Part shown: in pieces, positions 10,935-22,539 of the stretch | How positions within the stretch are numbered: the stretch's first letter is position 1 | Layout: each line of letters begins with the position of its first letter | DNA from: Hypsibius dujardini | Lineage: Eukaryota; Tardigrada; Eutardigrada; Parachela; Hypsibiidae | Length of the DNA: 64,000 nt | Assembly (NCBI GenBank): GCA_001579985.1 | Contig: LRSR01009584.1 | Coordinates: forward strand, 1-64,000 | Direction of reading: 5' to 3' | Notes under the pieces: generated by a model | Database searches by the model: none | Seen by the model: only the letters and a program-made list of their open reading frames with translations | What the model was told of the DNA's origin: nothing | Position numbers and translations under genes: made by a program

Positions 10935-13827
10935 ATGTCACGAAATTACATCGGGCTTATCGGCAACATCACCGGCAGCAATGCGACGGCAAACGATGGT
11001 GATTTATCGAGTTGCCACTGGCCATGGCCCGATCCAGAGTGGAACAAGACTCTTTCCCATGCCCCTACCCGCTTGATATACATATCGTTCACGTTACTGT
11101 TGGCGGTAATGTCCACCATTGGTGGCTTGCTAATTATACTCGTGCAGGTCAGCCAAAAGACATGGTCAACCACCAACATCTACCTCATTGTCATATCGGC
11201 ATCAAATATTATTACCGGGTGAGTCGGATAGTCATTGCGTTGTGATTAATAGCCATCCCTTTTATTGGTCTGATCTTGGCCACGCTGAGATCGATCCAGG
11301 AATTAGAATGGAGATCAACAAGCGGATTCTTCAACACAACAATCCCCTTGTGAGGTCCTAGTAAAAGTTAATCCTTCTAGCAATGCTTCGCGCGCTCTCA
11401 GTCTCTTGGGGTGAATTACAATATAACGGATCCCTCCTACAGTACATTAAAATGTAAAGTCTTTTCCCAATCATCGTTGTCTCTTGCAGTGATTCGCTTA
11501 AGCGTATGTGCCTTCCTGTTAGGTGGATACAGCTGCTTGCAGATTACTTGCAAAGTTATGATTTTACTTGATTTCGTGAAACAAACTGCTTGGCTGTTCA
11601 CACGTTACGGGAAAATTCCAGTTTTTCATAATTCCCGAACTGGAAATTGACCTAGGACATCTAAATTAATTATTTACAATTTCTAAACTTTGTTTACACC
11701 AGATGAAGGAAAATAAAGCAGCATAAACAGGTAAGAGAAAAAACTGAAAACTACAACATTCAATCAACCAATCAACCGCTGATTAAACCGTCTGAAATTA
11801 ATATCAATTTTTGGCTTTTAAAGTTGCTGTTTTGGTCATTCGTCAGCACTGTCACCAAGTAAAACAATGTCGTATATGATAAATCATTATGCATGCATTT
11901 AAGTTCGGAGTTACAGGACCCCTTTGAACTGTAGCATTAAAATGCACCCAAAGCAATATCTTTGATTGGATCACTGTCTCCTTGTTGCCCACGGCAGATG
12001 CTGTGAAGAATGTCGACAAATTCAAAAGAAAACGTGCATTTAAACTACATTCTTTTAGTTTCAAAGTAGAAAAGTAACCAAAATTAATTCTAAATGTCAG
12101 AAAACGATTCGAATTTTATAGGGTTTGATTGGCGATCGATTGGTTGATTGAACGTTGCAGTTTTCTTTTTTATCCCTTACCTATTTATCCTGCTATATTT
12201 CCCTTCATCTGGTGCAAACACACTTTAGAAATCATAAAATCTTATTCTGCATGGTTAAAGTTGATTTCTAGTCCGGGAAGTATAACAAAACGTAAATTTC
12301 CAGCGACATGAGAAAAATCATGCAGTATTGTTTCACGAAATCAAGCAAAATCAAAACTTTGTAAATAACTTGTGTTAGGTCTACCAACCGGGGGCTGGAT
12401 AGTTAACAAGTTTATTAGACTGAATGTGGTGATCGGTAGAGAAGTAAACTGGAAGAAAGGAAAGAGGAAGTATAACTGCCTCTTATAACTAGTAAGACAT
12501 CTGATTATATAGTAAAGTGTTTAACTATAGAATTGATAGTAAATAGCACACACATCAGAATTACATACAAGTAATTAGCTGTGGCAGCAGAATAGGATTA
12601 ATAGGGTAGACAGAGTTACTAAGTAAGTAAGGTATTAACGAGTCAAATAGCTGTGATGATTGGATATGAGGACTTGTTGGGCGTGGTCCAACACTTGCAA
12701 GCAGTTGTACCAGTTTCTTTGGATGCCGGTTTTATTTTACGATCCTTACCGGTATCTTTAATATGCAGGTGGTTGGGATCGCCAGAGAATTATGATAATC
12801 TGCGAAGCGGACTCACAGCATCGGATCCGTCAACCAACATCACGTTCAAGGGGATTTCGTACTTCATAATAAACACTACAGTGTGGATATCAGATTTGTA
12901 AGTAACCTTTTTGCTGTTGTACAATTGCTGTGACACAGTTGTGCCACATAAAAACGTCTGCTATTACTGTTTAGAACACTTGTGGTATTTTCGATTGAGA
13001 GACTCGCCTGTACGACCAACCCATTCAGATACATCCACTTCTTTAGTGCCCGGCGCGCCTTCATAGCCGAAACGGGTATATTTGTTGTCTCCGCTGGCTG
13101 GAATGTGCACTATGCATTTCATCACATTTACTTGATGACACATAACGGTGCTATGACTGCGCAGTTGTGGATATGGGATGAGGTCATGTACCCGATAGAT
13201 GTGAGTATAACCTTTCCGAAACATAGCGATTCATTAAACTGCACCATACTAGTACCGAAGTATACATGACAATTTACATCCTATTTCTGTTCGGCCATAT
13301 AGATCATCAGGGTAAGCGTCATTTGCGTTGTGATCACTGTAGCAGACGTGACATTGATCGTTTTGCTGAAAAAGCAAGAAAAAACTCACACATCAATTGC
13401 AGGCAGTCAAGAAGACGTTAATCACGACCACACGACTCACCATGCAAACAGCACTCATCTGTTAATGTGCTCAGCTACAGTTTTCCTACTTTCGCAGTTT
13501 CCGTATCTCCTATATGCCTATTTTTCGGTTTCCAGTTCGCATCCATTTTGTTCCTTTTTCTTCTCCAAAATCGCTGACGCTATGACAAGCGATTTTGTTT
13601 TCATTCTGTGGTATGTGAACTATAGTGTGGATTTCTTTGTATACTACGCGACTTCGGCGACTTTCAAACGACAGTTCCATTGCACTCTGCGGCATCATTG
13701 GCAAAGATTTATCGCCTCAAAGATGGGAACGCTGTTGACTCAACGAGCAGTCAATTCGGAGTTGACCATTACTAGCAATAGTCATACCGTTCTGGCGAAA
13801 AATACATATGCAATATCTCGAGTTTAG
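10935..13827 (+). CDS. Receptor C: FMRFamide/neuropeptide-type class A receptor, 4 exons, 387 residues
   Basis: Probable peptide-gated G-protein-coupled receptor. Exons: 10935-11218 (donor gtgagt), 12769-12897 (gtaagt), 12975-13200 (gtgagt) and 13303-13827. Phases 2, 2 and 0 join without a break. Three N-glycosylation sequons precede TM1 (N11, N16, N37). TM2 is TNIYLIVISASNIITG, TM3 ends SIERLAC (ERL for DRY), TM6 has LLSQFPYLLY, and TM7 is NYSVDFFVYY followed by FKRQF of helix 8. The F at 7.50 recalls FMRFamide and related peptide receptors (NSxNFxIY). Odd points: position 2.50 is N91 and 7.49 is D313, a reversal of the usual D/N pair. Position 3.25 is Lys and extracellular loop 2 has no Cys, so the standard disulfide is absent. 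The TM1 asparagine is replaced by Gly. The sequence is neither frameshifted nor truncated, and intron 1 (1.55 kb) is the longest. Confidence 0.8.
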
Positions 13828-13848
13828 ATCTACTCTATTTTTTCATTA

Positions 13849-14121
13849 CCGTATACTCGCGATCACAAGGGCAGTTAAGCCCCACCTCCCTCGTTATGCC
13901 CTTCATTCGATTGAACGTTCAATCTGATTCACTCTTCTCTGATTGGCTCATTTCGTACAGCTTACTCGTTTTGCTCGATTGATTGATTGTATAGTCGTGT
14001 TTTTCCGGATAATTCTTCCTACAGTTGTAACTTGGTGAACGGCACTTAATAGGCACGGCCCGGGTTAGTTTAAATTTAGGGGTAGGGCAAAAAAGTGTCC
14101 CTTGAGATTGCGAGCATACGG
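13849..14121. mobile_element. Tc1/mariner-type MITE, 273 bp
   Basis: Imperfect terminal inverted repeats of about 24 bp: left CCGTATACTCGCGATCACAA, right (reverse complement) CCGTATGCTCGCAATCTCAA. They are flanked by TA on both sides (13847-13848, 14122-14123), the target duplication of Tc1/mariner elements. No coding capacity. It begins 21 bp after the stop of receptor C, so it probably sits in that gene's 3' UTR. From 14122 to 14690 nothing firm is seen. Confidence 0.55.
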
Positions 14122-14689
14122 TATACTGTATTTTATCGGTAAAGTGCAAAAAATAATACTGGCAGAGAGCTTTAAAGATGGAAATGTTTTAAGCATTCGC
14201 AAGATAATCGGAAAATTGTGCAAAAAATGTAAATTGAAGGCCAGTAAAAAAACAAGTGTATCAACAAGTAAATATATCGAATAATCTGAGAGACACATCA
14301 AAGGAACGCTGGTCTCATAGTGGCTCGTCCTACCAAGAGCCGACTCATCCGTTTGGAAGATGTATGTGCACCTTACAGGCACGTCCGGCGTACCCTATGC
14401 ATACGGGGGGGGGGCGAATATGTCTGCTACATAGGGCTCTCATCAATGATGAGTGCTTGTCGCCCATTAAGTAAGGTGCTCCAATTAGGGATAAAACCGT
14501 TTGGGTTTCTGGCTGATCCCATTGAGAAAAAAATCAATGTTTGTGTATTCATCCATTCGTATGCATTCTTGCTCAACACAGTCCCATATCTTCATACTGC
14601 AACAATTACGACCGTTCTACAACCGCCTGTCTCGACAATGTCGTGATTTCGAAATCCGAAATGCCGAGTCTTCTTCATCGTTGCTATAC

Positions 14690-15140
14690 AAACGATGGAT
14701 TTAGATATTGTAATTACCCAATTGTTAGGACTACTGGAATACTGTAGTATTACTAACCGGAGCATCTGCAAGTGGTAGGGAAAATGGCGGCCTGGATCAT
14801 CGTCCTCGTTTTTCTCAAACCCTTCAGAGTTATGCTTATACAATTCAATTCCACTGACCAATCAGACTAATTAGGAACAAAAACAAATTCCATTTAAGAC
14901 AAAAACCATCACGCGTGGAAGGGTAAAAATATCGCTTTCGGTCCACATCGAAAAAAGCTCCGCGTGGTGTTCACTATTTGGCTGTTGGTCAAGCGTTCAT
15001 TGAAACGCATTTCCCCCACGGGATTGCCTCTGGCATTGGCTACAGCTGCGGCCGCAGTGCCAGTGAAAGTGCCAGTCCCAGTGTCCATACTACTGCCAGT
15101 ACCCATGCTGCTGTCACTGCCACTGCCATAGTACCACTGC
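14690..15140 (-). repeat. Unit X copy 2, with an open 65-codon frame
   Basis: Partner of 9115-9595. On the minus strand 15106 to 14909 is open: MGTGSSMDTGTGTFTGTAAA, then MRFNERLTNSQIVN and a run ending LPFHA. The first copy is interrupted at the matching place. It could be the 5' exon of an unknown gene carried in a local duplication. The low-complexity Gly/Thr start makes chance openness possible. From 15140 to 15690 no gene is recognised. Confidence 0.4.
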
Positions 15141-16334
15141 TATACTGACACCTTTGTTATACACCCATGAGCGATTGGCAAGTGGAATGAAAGTCACCGC
15201 TGCGGCGCTAAGGCTTCGCAGCAACAGTTGATGGGCAATTGGGGGGATTTTATTTTAATAAAATACCGTTGGGCTCCCTATCGTTGGGAACAGGTGAGAG
15301 ATTTACCTTACTCACCTCTTTATGAGATCGACACACTATACACGACACAACATCGTCCTGTATCTCATTCTCTGCCATTCTTTGGAATGTCAGTAAACAC
15401 AGTCAAATCTGTATATATTAGAGGACTTCGTTGTTTCTGGCTAGAAACCCTAAGCTCCGGGATACATCCGATTAGAAACTGCCAAGACAAGGGATTTATC
15501 AGTTACTCCGGGAATATGCAGAGTCAAAGTGGTCCGTGTCCGGATGGAACTCGATCCTCTTTCGGGAAGCACTGAAATAAACTGCTCTCGTTTTTTAAAA
15601 GATCGCTTTTAATAGCAGGAGGGCCATCGTAGCCACTTCCCGGCAGGGGCTATTTTATGATCCTTTATAGTCGAAACCAAGACCTCTTATGGCGTTTCAC
15701 TTAACTGATCAACTACCAAGTGTACAGCAATCGCATTGCAATACAAGTCTAATGGCGGCTTCGGCTGCCAATACTTAGTGGCTTTTTAAAACTGTCAGTT
15801 TGCCTGTCTGTCTACGTAAAGATTCACTTAATCTTTTTGCACGTTTGAATTTCAACCTAATTTAATTTACGTGACAGCCCAACATCATAGGAGCAGACTG
15901 ATACTAAAATGGCATGCAGCATTGGGCACTGTATTTCTCGTTATGGCACCCGTTTCATGAAACGTTTTTTCCGCTGCCTTATTGTAGCGGGTTCTGTAAA
16001 TTAGGTTTTGGTGTTTCGGAACAAATTATTGGTTTGCTAGCAAATGAGGGTTTGAACTAGGCCATTATTGGGATTGGGTTGCCATTGGTTTTTGTCTGAA
16101 ATTTTTCCGAGTGTAAATTAAATTTCATTTTGTGGCCTGTCGAGAATGTTCATTTGGACAGGCGCTGTAACAAAAAAATGAGGCATGGGGATCACTAATG
16201 ACCGAAAAATGACGGCTCTAAGTTTGTCTCAAAAGCATTCCCGAACCCGGTGCAAATGTTCATCAAATAGGCAGCGGTCAAAGGGACCGCTAAGTATTGC
16301 CACATCCGGTCGAACGCTGTATATGCTCCAATTG

Positions 16335-19308
16335 CTAATATCTTGAAATTGTCAGTTCCATTTGGTCGTTCCTTTGCGACGTAGCACCACACGTTATTAC
16401 GCCGACCGATGCATCTTGTCCAGCAAAATTTGGCGCCACCGTTCCCTTTCGTCTTTGCCAACATCGCCACTTTCTCATTCCACGAAGCACCTCTAGTGTG
16501 CCATCTTGGAACAGCTTACTGTTGCACCAACAAAACACCTGAAAGCGATGGCAATAGAAATTGATTATCTATTGCCCCAAATAAAACTAAGAGACTTTCG
16601 TAGTTTCGATTTCTGGTTAGACAAAAGATGCATACGACAAGGCCTTTTTTAAACAAAGTTGCGTGCAATTTTCTTGAAAAATAAATTGCAGTGGTTTATA
16701 TTCCCAATTGTTTGTTGGCTTTCAAATAAATGGGTTCTACGATAGTCCAACCTATACATCTATACATTTTACTATTGCCATCCCGCTTTCACTCTTGTTC
16801 ATTATGGTTCCCTCAGTTCCTCAAATAAAATAACATGTAAAAAAAAATAATTAGCTTATGGTATTTGAGTTAGTTGTCAAATGGTGGGCTCAGTGTTATC
16901 TCAAAACAGAAGATCCGAAATACATTATGGTAAATTTGTAAAATATATCTGTATCCCTGAACGACCAACCATAATTAAAAAAACATATATATACATATTC
17001 ACTGGAATTCGTGAAAAATACAATTGCATGGCATAATTAGATACTGTTTCTATTGGTCTTTCAAACCGCAAAATGTAGACGAAGCAGACTTTACATTCAG
17101 AACATAAAACAGACATCACCTTGATGATTCTCGTTTCATCTTCGACTTATACAAAATTTAGAGGTATTTTTGTACACAAATATCAATTAAATCAGTGATA
17201 AATTAATGCAAGTTGAAAAGAAGGATTCGATAGTGAAAAGGGATATAAAAGTGGGGGGGGGGGCTATCGCCGTTTCGAAAAAAAAATAGTTGTGCTGTCG
17301 AAAGATTAAACACACTAAGCATGAAGAACACCAAGTCACGATGGCGTGCACAGTTAAAAAATAAAACATTTAGCACAAAATACATATCTGAAAAGGTAAT
17401 TTTTTTCGGTGTTCATTAATAAAATCAAACAATGACTTCGGCTTTTGCAGTGTTAGTGACAAAGACGCGCAACAAACTTGTAGCTTTTGACTGACAAACC
17501 GCTAAAAAATTTTAAGGGTTGTACCGTCCTGATCATGCCAATTGCAACCTCACTTTCATAAACATTAAAATACCAATTTATTTTTCATCGATCTACATAT
17601 ATTGCATCTTCGTGATATCGTCCACGCAAGGCTTACGGGATTAACGGCACTGCAGCTATAGCTCAAAAACTTGACAGCCAGTTGAATCTCCAAGCTTGCG
17701 AGATACAGCTGTGGAAAGACTCCCACCATAATACTGATCGGATAGAGCGAGACACAATGCCAAACGAATAGGATCAACATTGTCCGCGACAGTTCCAGCC
17801 GCCTCCGGCGAATTCTGCTGCTCCTTCGTGGGCCCGAATGATGACAACACGTCTTTAGGAGGAATAGCGCGTAAGATGCTCCCATCACAGCAGTCGGAAT
17901 GTAAGCTCCCAGAACGGTATACGCCAACGCAAAGGTCACACCTCTGCCGCTGTACGCGAAAGTGCAACCCCCTCCGGAATGGTTATCTACCATTCGAAAT
18001 CCCATTCTCCCGATTGCCGGTAACAGGTTGTTCACCATGGCAATCACCCACGGCAGAACGATCATCCAAATGATGGCTGTTTTGGTGGTTATGCGAAGAA
18101 ATAACCTCGGAGAAACCGTTGCAATTAAACGATGGAGAGCCAGCATGGTAGCAGCATACATTTCCGTGTGGTACACTGCCTGGACGTAGAGCGACTGATA
18201 CCTACAGACCCACCAAGGCAGCTCGTACCTAGGATGGCAAAAAAATATTTGTTTGAATAGCTTTTTTGGCCGATTAAAACTTCATGAAAAAGGATTTCCA
18301 ATTTAGTTTCTTACAAGACTTGGAGTTGAGTTTAGATTTAATTAAGCTTAGATGACAAATTGTGTCCCTGTAGTTTTCTTGCATTTAGATTTTTACTAAA
18401 CCTTGTTTAGAGTTTCTACAGGTCGAAACCAGGACCCCTGATCCTCTCAGGCCGGGGGGGGGGTCAGCAAAGGGGCAAAATGTATTTTTCCAGATTTTTC
18501 CAGATTAAACCCAAAATTCAGCCTTTTGTCCCTGATCATTTTGAAACTAGTGGGGATATGGGGGTCTGATTTCCAAGCTCCGGGGATTTGAAAACAGACA
18601 GAAACATACGTTTTTCATCAAACTTGAACCGTTTTTGATTGTTTTGGACCCCCCAGTTTGTATTCATCAATAGGAAGGTTATAATGGACCTCGACAAACC
18701 TCAATTTTGAACGAAAAACTGACTCTTTTGAAAATGTGTTGAGATCCCAGGAGGCCAACTTGAAATTAGACCCCCACACTCTCACAAGTTTCAAAATGGC
18801 AAGATACCGAATTTTGGGTTCAATCTTGAAAAATTTTATTTTCCCCTTTCCCCGCCCCTTGGCCCTACCGTGAGCGGTTCTGGTTCCAGTCTGTAAGGGC
18901 CCCAAACGAACCGTTGACTAAAACTAAACGTTTAGTTTTTGTCTGAAACTAAACATTTAAACTATAGAAGTTAAATAATGAAATACTTTATTCCGCAGTT
19001 TGGTTTTCTCATATCTAGTGCTCGTACCCCGGTCCGAGATATATGGGAATGGCGCTGACAGGCACTGCGAAGGCGCAGATGTAAAGGTCAAGGCAGACAG
19101 TGTGAATGATGAGTGATGAGCTGGAGGATTGACGCAGTGGTTTGTGGAGGATGAGAGTCAGCAGCAGGAGGACGTTGATAAGAACTCCACAAATGCTGGT
19201 GATGAGGACTGCGACGATCCAACCAAGGATTTGATTGTCCCGTTTTAGGTGGCTTGCCGTCTGGTTCGAGGAGTTGGTGAAGCTCAGGGAACTGGTATAA
19301 TTGTTCAT
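16335..19308 (-). CDS. Receptor D: class A 7TM receptor, 3 exons, 358 residues
   Basis: Orphan G-protein-coupled receptor at the plasma membrane. Exons on the minus strand: 19308-19028 (phase 2, donor gtacga), 18228-17637 (phase 0, donor gtaagc) and 16538-16335 (acceptor tttcag). The N-terminus has three sequons (N3, N12, N15). TM1 has N45, TM2 D74, TM3 C102 and R127 in LHRL (exactly 25 residues apart), extracellular loop 2 GGGCTF, TM5 YIPTAVMG, the basic loop 3 RIRRRRLELSR, TM6 FVWHCVSLYP and TM7 AVNP. The last exon completes TM7 as NPVFCW, then SKLFQDG and a Cys/Arg-rich tail ending ISRY. Intron 1 splits the codon after LGP. Compared with E, extra DNA lies in both introns (18401-18916 and about 16801-17288). 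All frames are intact. Ligand unknown. Confidence 0.87.
16801..17288. other. Extra AT-rich segment in receptor D intron 2, absent from E
   Basis: Receptor E reads straight from CCCCTGTTC to GTGCTGTCG. D has about 490 bp in between, ending near a poly(G) run at 17253. No terminal inverted repeat or target duplication is convincing. Either an insertion in D or a deletion in E. Confidence 0.4.
18401..18916. mobile_element. Probable MITE in receptor D intron 1
   Basis: Absent from the same intron of receptor E. Bounded by ACTAAA on both sides (18395-18400 and 18917-18922), a possible 6-bp target duplication. Inner arms resemble each other inverted: TACAGGTCGAAACCAGGACC near 18418 and, reverse complement of the right arm, TTACAGACTGGAACCAGAAC near 18895. 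The body (GGGGCAAAATGT with AACCCAAAATT) recurs at 21780-21850, and the arm recurs near 15640 and 21400. Superfamily unknown. Confidence 0.45.
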
Positions 19309-19330
19309 CCTTGAGTGGAGATGGGAGACA

Positions 19331-19360
19331 CTTACCACTATACTAACTGGGAACCTGTAG
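19331..19360 (-). promoter_or_regulatory. Conserved leader motif upstream of receptor D
   Basis: The minus strand reads TTCCCAGTTAGTATAGTGG then TAAG, 22 bp before the ATG at 19308. The FPVSIV frame is open into the receptor, with an in-frame ATG at 19389, so a longer N-terminus is possible. E has no such upstream Met, which favours the MNN start. Confidence 0.4.
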
Positions 19361-20212
19361 ATAGCATTTAAACTGAGGGATACATACAAAATGCAGTTCC
19401 CAGAGAAAATTGAAGGACGCTGTGTTGTCTACAAGAAGTGAAAGGTTAAATGTATGTCTTGCGCTATTTTGGTTGAATTAAAATAAGGATGTGCGCCGCA
19501 GTTGGCGCCTAATGTCTCAGGATTTTCTCTAATTGCATGCATCGGAGATGTGAGTAAATGTGAATTCGTTACGCGGCAAACCGAGCTGATCAATTGTGTC
19601 CCCAACAACACTGAGAATGTCACGCGCAGTGTGTATTGACACTTTGGATTCCCCAAGAAGTGCCTGGTCGTGACGTTCGCCTGCTCACACGAATATCATA
19701 TTGCCGCAGGATGTTATTCATGAAGCATATATGGCCTTTTAACGCTTTTTAGCAACCGGATGAGAATCCGCCGCTTGGACATTTTCTTTACGCCGTCTAA
19801 CGAACCCAGTGATGCTTCTCCAGGTCTTCTGTTGAAATTTTCGTTTAAATAACTCGGGCAGCTAACACTTAATAGATCTACCGGTTACGTTCGTTTTCCC
19901 AAACGAGTATTGGGTATTATCGCTTGCCTTACCTTTGAAATTTTAATAGCATTTAGATTTATGTTTAAGACACATCTTTTGTAAAGACCATTTTAGAGCG
20001 GAAGAAATCCACCTACGCCACATTGCTAAAAAATGGGAGGCTAACAAACTAGCTCAGTGTCCACAAAGTAATTTTTTACGCCAAAATTGGTGGGTTTGTG
20101 AATATAGGAATTTAAACTGTTCAGTAATAAGGAAAAAAATTGGAATCATTAGAAATCGACTATAACGCCGCCCAACGATTCTGCATATGGTTACCGGTAA
20201 CCTTATATTAGT

Positions 20213-20392
20213 TAACCCTCTGGTTGCCGCCGGGAATGGTAGCTGCTGTTATTGTCATCCCGTTACTGGTTGTTCTGGTCATGACGACTGTTCTGGTACA
20301 CGCTGTTGTCAAACTACGATCAGTCAGCGCTTAACACTAAAAAGCTGTGGCGAATTTTGACTGAACTTTTCGGCTAGAACAGTTGTGCTTAA
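20213..20392 (+). mobile_element. Partial piggyBac MITE end
   Basis: TTAACCCTCTGGTTGCCG at 20213 repeats the left end of the element that starts at 20393, but the following 160 bp differ and no matching right end precedes 20393. Either a truncated relative or an older element cut by the next one. Confidence 0.4.
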
Positions 20393-20954
20393 CCCTCTGG
20401 TTGCCGGGTGTTTTAGGTATAGAGGTAGTGTTGGGTCAGCCAAAGTTGGCTTAAATAGGGAAAGTACCTAATTTGTATGGTTAACGTCACAAGGGTTCAT
20501 TTGACACTTTCCCTGCTCAGTTAGTGCCAGACGGGGCTGTTGCGCCTCCACACAACAACCTGACAACAGCTGACATTTTGCCAATAGGGAATCAAAACAT
20601 CTTCCTAGTGAGTTCAATTTTTTCATTCCGCTCTCGATTGTTTGTTTATTTCATTTTCAACTGGATTTCGTTGGTATGGTCGTTGGCTAGAACCCTTTTT
20701 AATTTCGAAGCCCGGAATTTTTTTTAGCACGCACCGCAAGTTATTATACATGCCATTTAAGTTTAAGCCAAGTTTGGCTTAATGAGTTCTCACCGCTTCC
20801 AAAGTCTTTTTCAAAAGTTGTTTTTACTTTATATTTTACGGTTTTGTTAGAGGATCAAAGCAAAAAACCGTATCATAAAAGTGCAAATGCTCGATGAGCA
20901 AATGAAGTTTGAAGGAAAAATTAAGCCAGTGTAAGCTGATCGGCACTCAGAGGG
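20393..20954 (+). mobile_element. piggyBac-type MITE, 562 bp
   Basis: Starts CCCTCTGGTTGCCGG, ends CCGATCGGCACTCAGAGGG-like (the inverted CCCTCTGAGTGCCG), flanked by TTAA on both sides (20389-20392, 20955-20958): the piggyBac hallmark. A full second copy lies inverted at 51298-51868. Its 68-codon plus-strand frame is also open in the other copy, but that only reflects shared descent: no transposase features. Confidence 0.75.
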
Positions 20955-21369
20955 TTAAGCATGCAATAAACCATTGCTCGTGGTACAAAATCAATAACAT
21001 CAATGATTTCAACGAGTCTGTTCAGGTTTGCATGAATTGGCTTCTTACCCGTGAAAATAAAAAGAATAAAAATTCATGTACAGTTTTTGGCTTAATAGAG
21101 GCTACCCTGGGATGAAACAAAAAATCAGTTTCTTGGATTGTTCAAAATCCTAAATCGCTTCTCTCCACAGAAATACAGTTTTCGAAATACTTCCCAATGA
21201 GTCGATTCAAGACTCGCATTGGATAAAGAAATAGATGCTTTAGATGTTTAAAGAAATAAATGTTTGCTTATCCTGTACAGTAATGAGCTAAGTGATGAGG
21301 TCAAAATTGTAATGTTATTTTGCGTGGCCGTCAAAAAAAATTGCCAGGATCCATCACAGTCACTCCCAG

Positions 21370-22150
21370 CCAGGAGCTGGTTTATGATTCTTTCAAGTCG
21401 GAACCAGGACCTCTTATTGTGACATAGATTGCAAGCCCTTCCCCTTTTCTTTTTTTCGATGTTGACATCGTCATCTACCTCGACAAGATTCGGATTGATT
21501 TTGTATGGGATCCTAATGGTTTTTTCATCACAAAAAAGTTCAATCTCTAAATACTAGACATTTCCCGAACAAGTGCTGAATCCAAAACCAAAACGCTCAC
21601 TTTTAGATTATCTCCAGGGATTATAGCCATATGCCCACACCATTCATTTGGCCATTGTCCAAACTGGGGTTTTATACTAAAAGATTGGGGAACAACTGGG
21701 TTTTCTAAAATTATCAGTTTGATAGGATGGCTCAAAGGGACTTTATTCAGCACTTATTTATACTAAGTTCCTTATGTTAGGGCGTGGGGTGGGCAAACGG
21801 GCAAAATGTTTTCTTCAGAATTCAACCCAAAATTGGTCTGTTCATCCTGATGGTTGGTAAAAATGTTGGCTGTAGAGGTCTCAATTTCAGCAACCCCCCC
21901 CCTTCACCCACCCAGGGGTTTCAAATATTTTCAAAAACTTTCTGGCCCTTTCATCCCTTGTCACGTTATGGTTGGCACTCATTACGATTTTTAAAGACGG
22001 AAAACGAGATCCTGAATGCAAGGATCTTCACAATAATGAATATTGGCAATTTGAGCTGCAGTTTTAATGAACTATATGCGTCTGCAAGTTCCCAGAGAGC
22101 TTGTCCTTCCGTAGGGATTATAATTAAAAGCTCTTCAACGTAGTAAACGC
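21370..22150. repeat. Nested interspersed repeats
   Basis: 21370-21430 carries the GGAACCAGGACCTCTTAT arm also seen at 15640 and 18418. 21540-21770 is an inverted R1 body (GGGGAACAACTGGGTTTTCT), and 21780-21850 repeats the body of the element in receptor D intron 1. Boundaries are unclear and there is no coding signal. The stretch 20960-21370 holds nothing recognisable. Confidence 0.4.
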
Positions 22151-22320
22151 CGATCCACTTGCATTATATCAAAAGACTGCGTATAAGGCGGGAAGGTGTG
22201 TGCGGCGGTGTGCGCTTAAGTGGAGAGGGCACCGCTTCGCCCTGATGCCTAATACCTTAAGGTCTACAGTCTACAGCGTAATTTGCGGCAAAACATGAGA
22301 CTACTAGTCCCTTGTAGACT

Positions 22321-22389
22321 ACGCAATCTTGTCCGGATCGACGCCAGCAAATCAAGTGGCTCGAACTCGGTCCGGACAAGATTGCAGCT
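22321..22389. repeat. Hairpin-forming inverted repeat
   Basis: Arms GCAATCTTGTCCGGATC and, inverted, GCAATCTTGTCCGGACC (16 of 17 match) around a spacer of about 33 bp. No surrounding terminal-repeat element found. Confidence 0.5.
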
Positions 22390-22539
22390 ACAGGTTATGC
22401 AATTACATGTAGGGGATTTAATTGCTATGTAGTAATAATCGAAATTACGCTTAATGAATCCTGATAAATAAATTTGCGCAAAGAAGATCATTGTGAGTGC
22501 CACAAGTCCTTTCAATGAGCGAAGTGCGTACGGTCACAG

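Larger units (their letters stand above)
15695..19985. repeat. Tandem duplication block 1 (receptor D)
   Basis: Matches 24545-27785 (receptor E) along almost its whole length and 22540-24070 (decayed copy F) in part. Shared non-coding landmarks: TGTACAGCAATCGCATTGCA (15720), CAGCCCAACA (about 15875) and the upstream stretch around 19440-19970. The left edge is set by the match to 22560. Confidence 0.65.

Noticed and set aside
14102-14284. Frame with a helix-turn-helix look (AESFKDGNVLSIRKI)
   Set aside because: Resembles the N-terminal part of some Tc1-like transposases, but it is short, isolated, and lies outside the inverted repeats of the neighbouring MITE. Too weak to call.
15228-15575. 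115-codon plus-strand frame downstream of receptor D
   Set aside because: Composition and context give no support: no conserved counterpart in block 3.
20524-20727. 68-codon frame with a hydrophobic stretch, also present at 51471-51677
   Set aside because: Conserved only because both lie in copies of the same piggyBac MITE. No transposase or other family motif.
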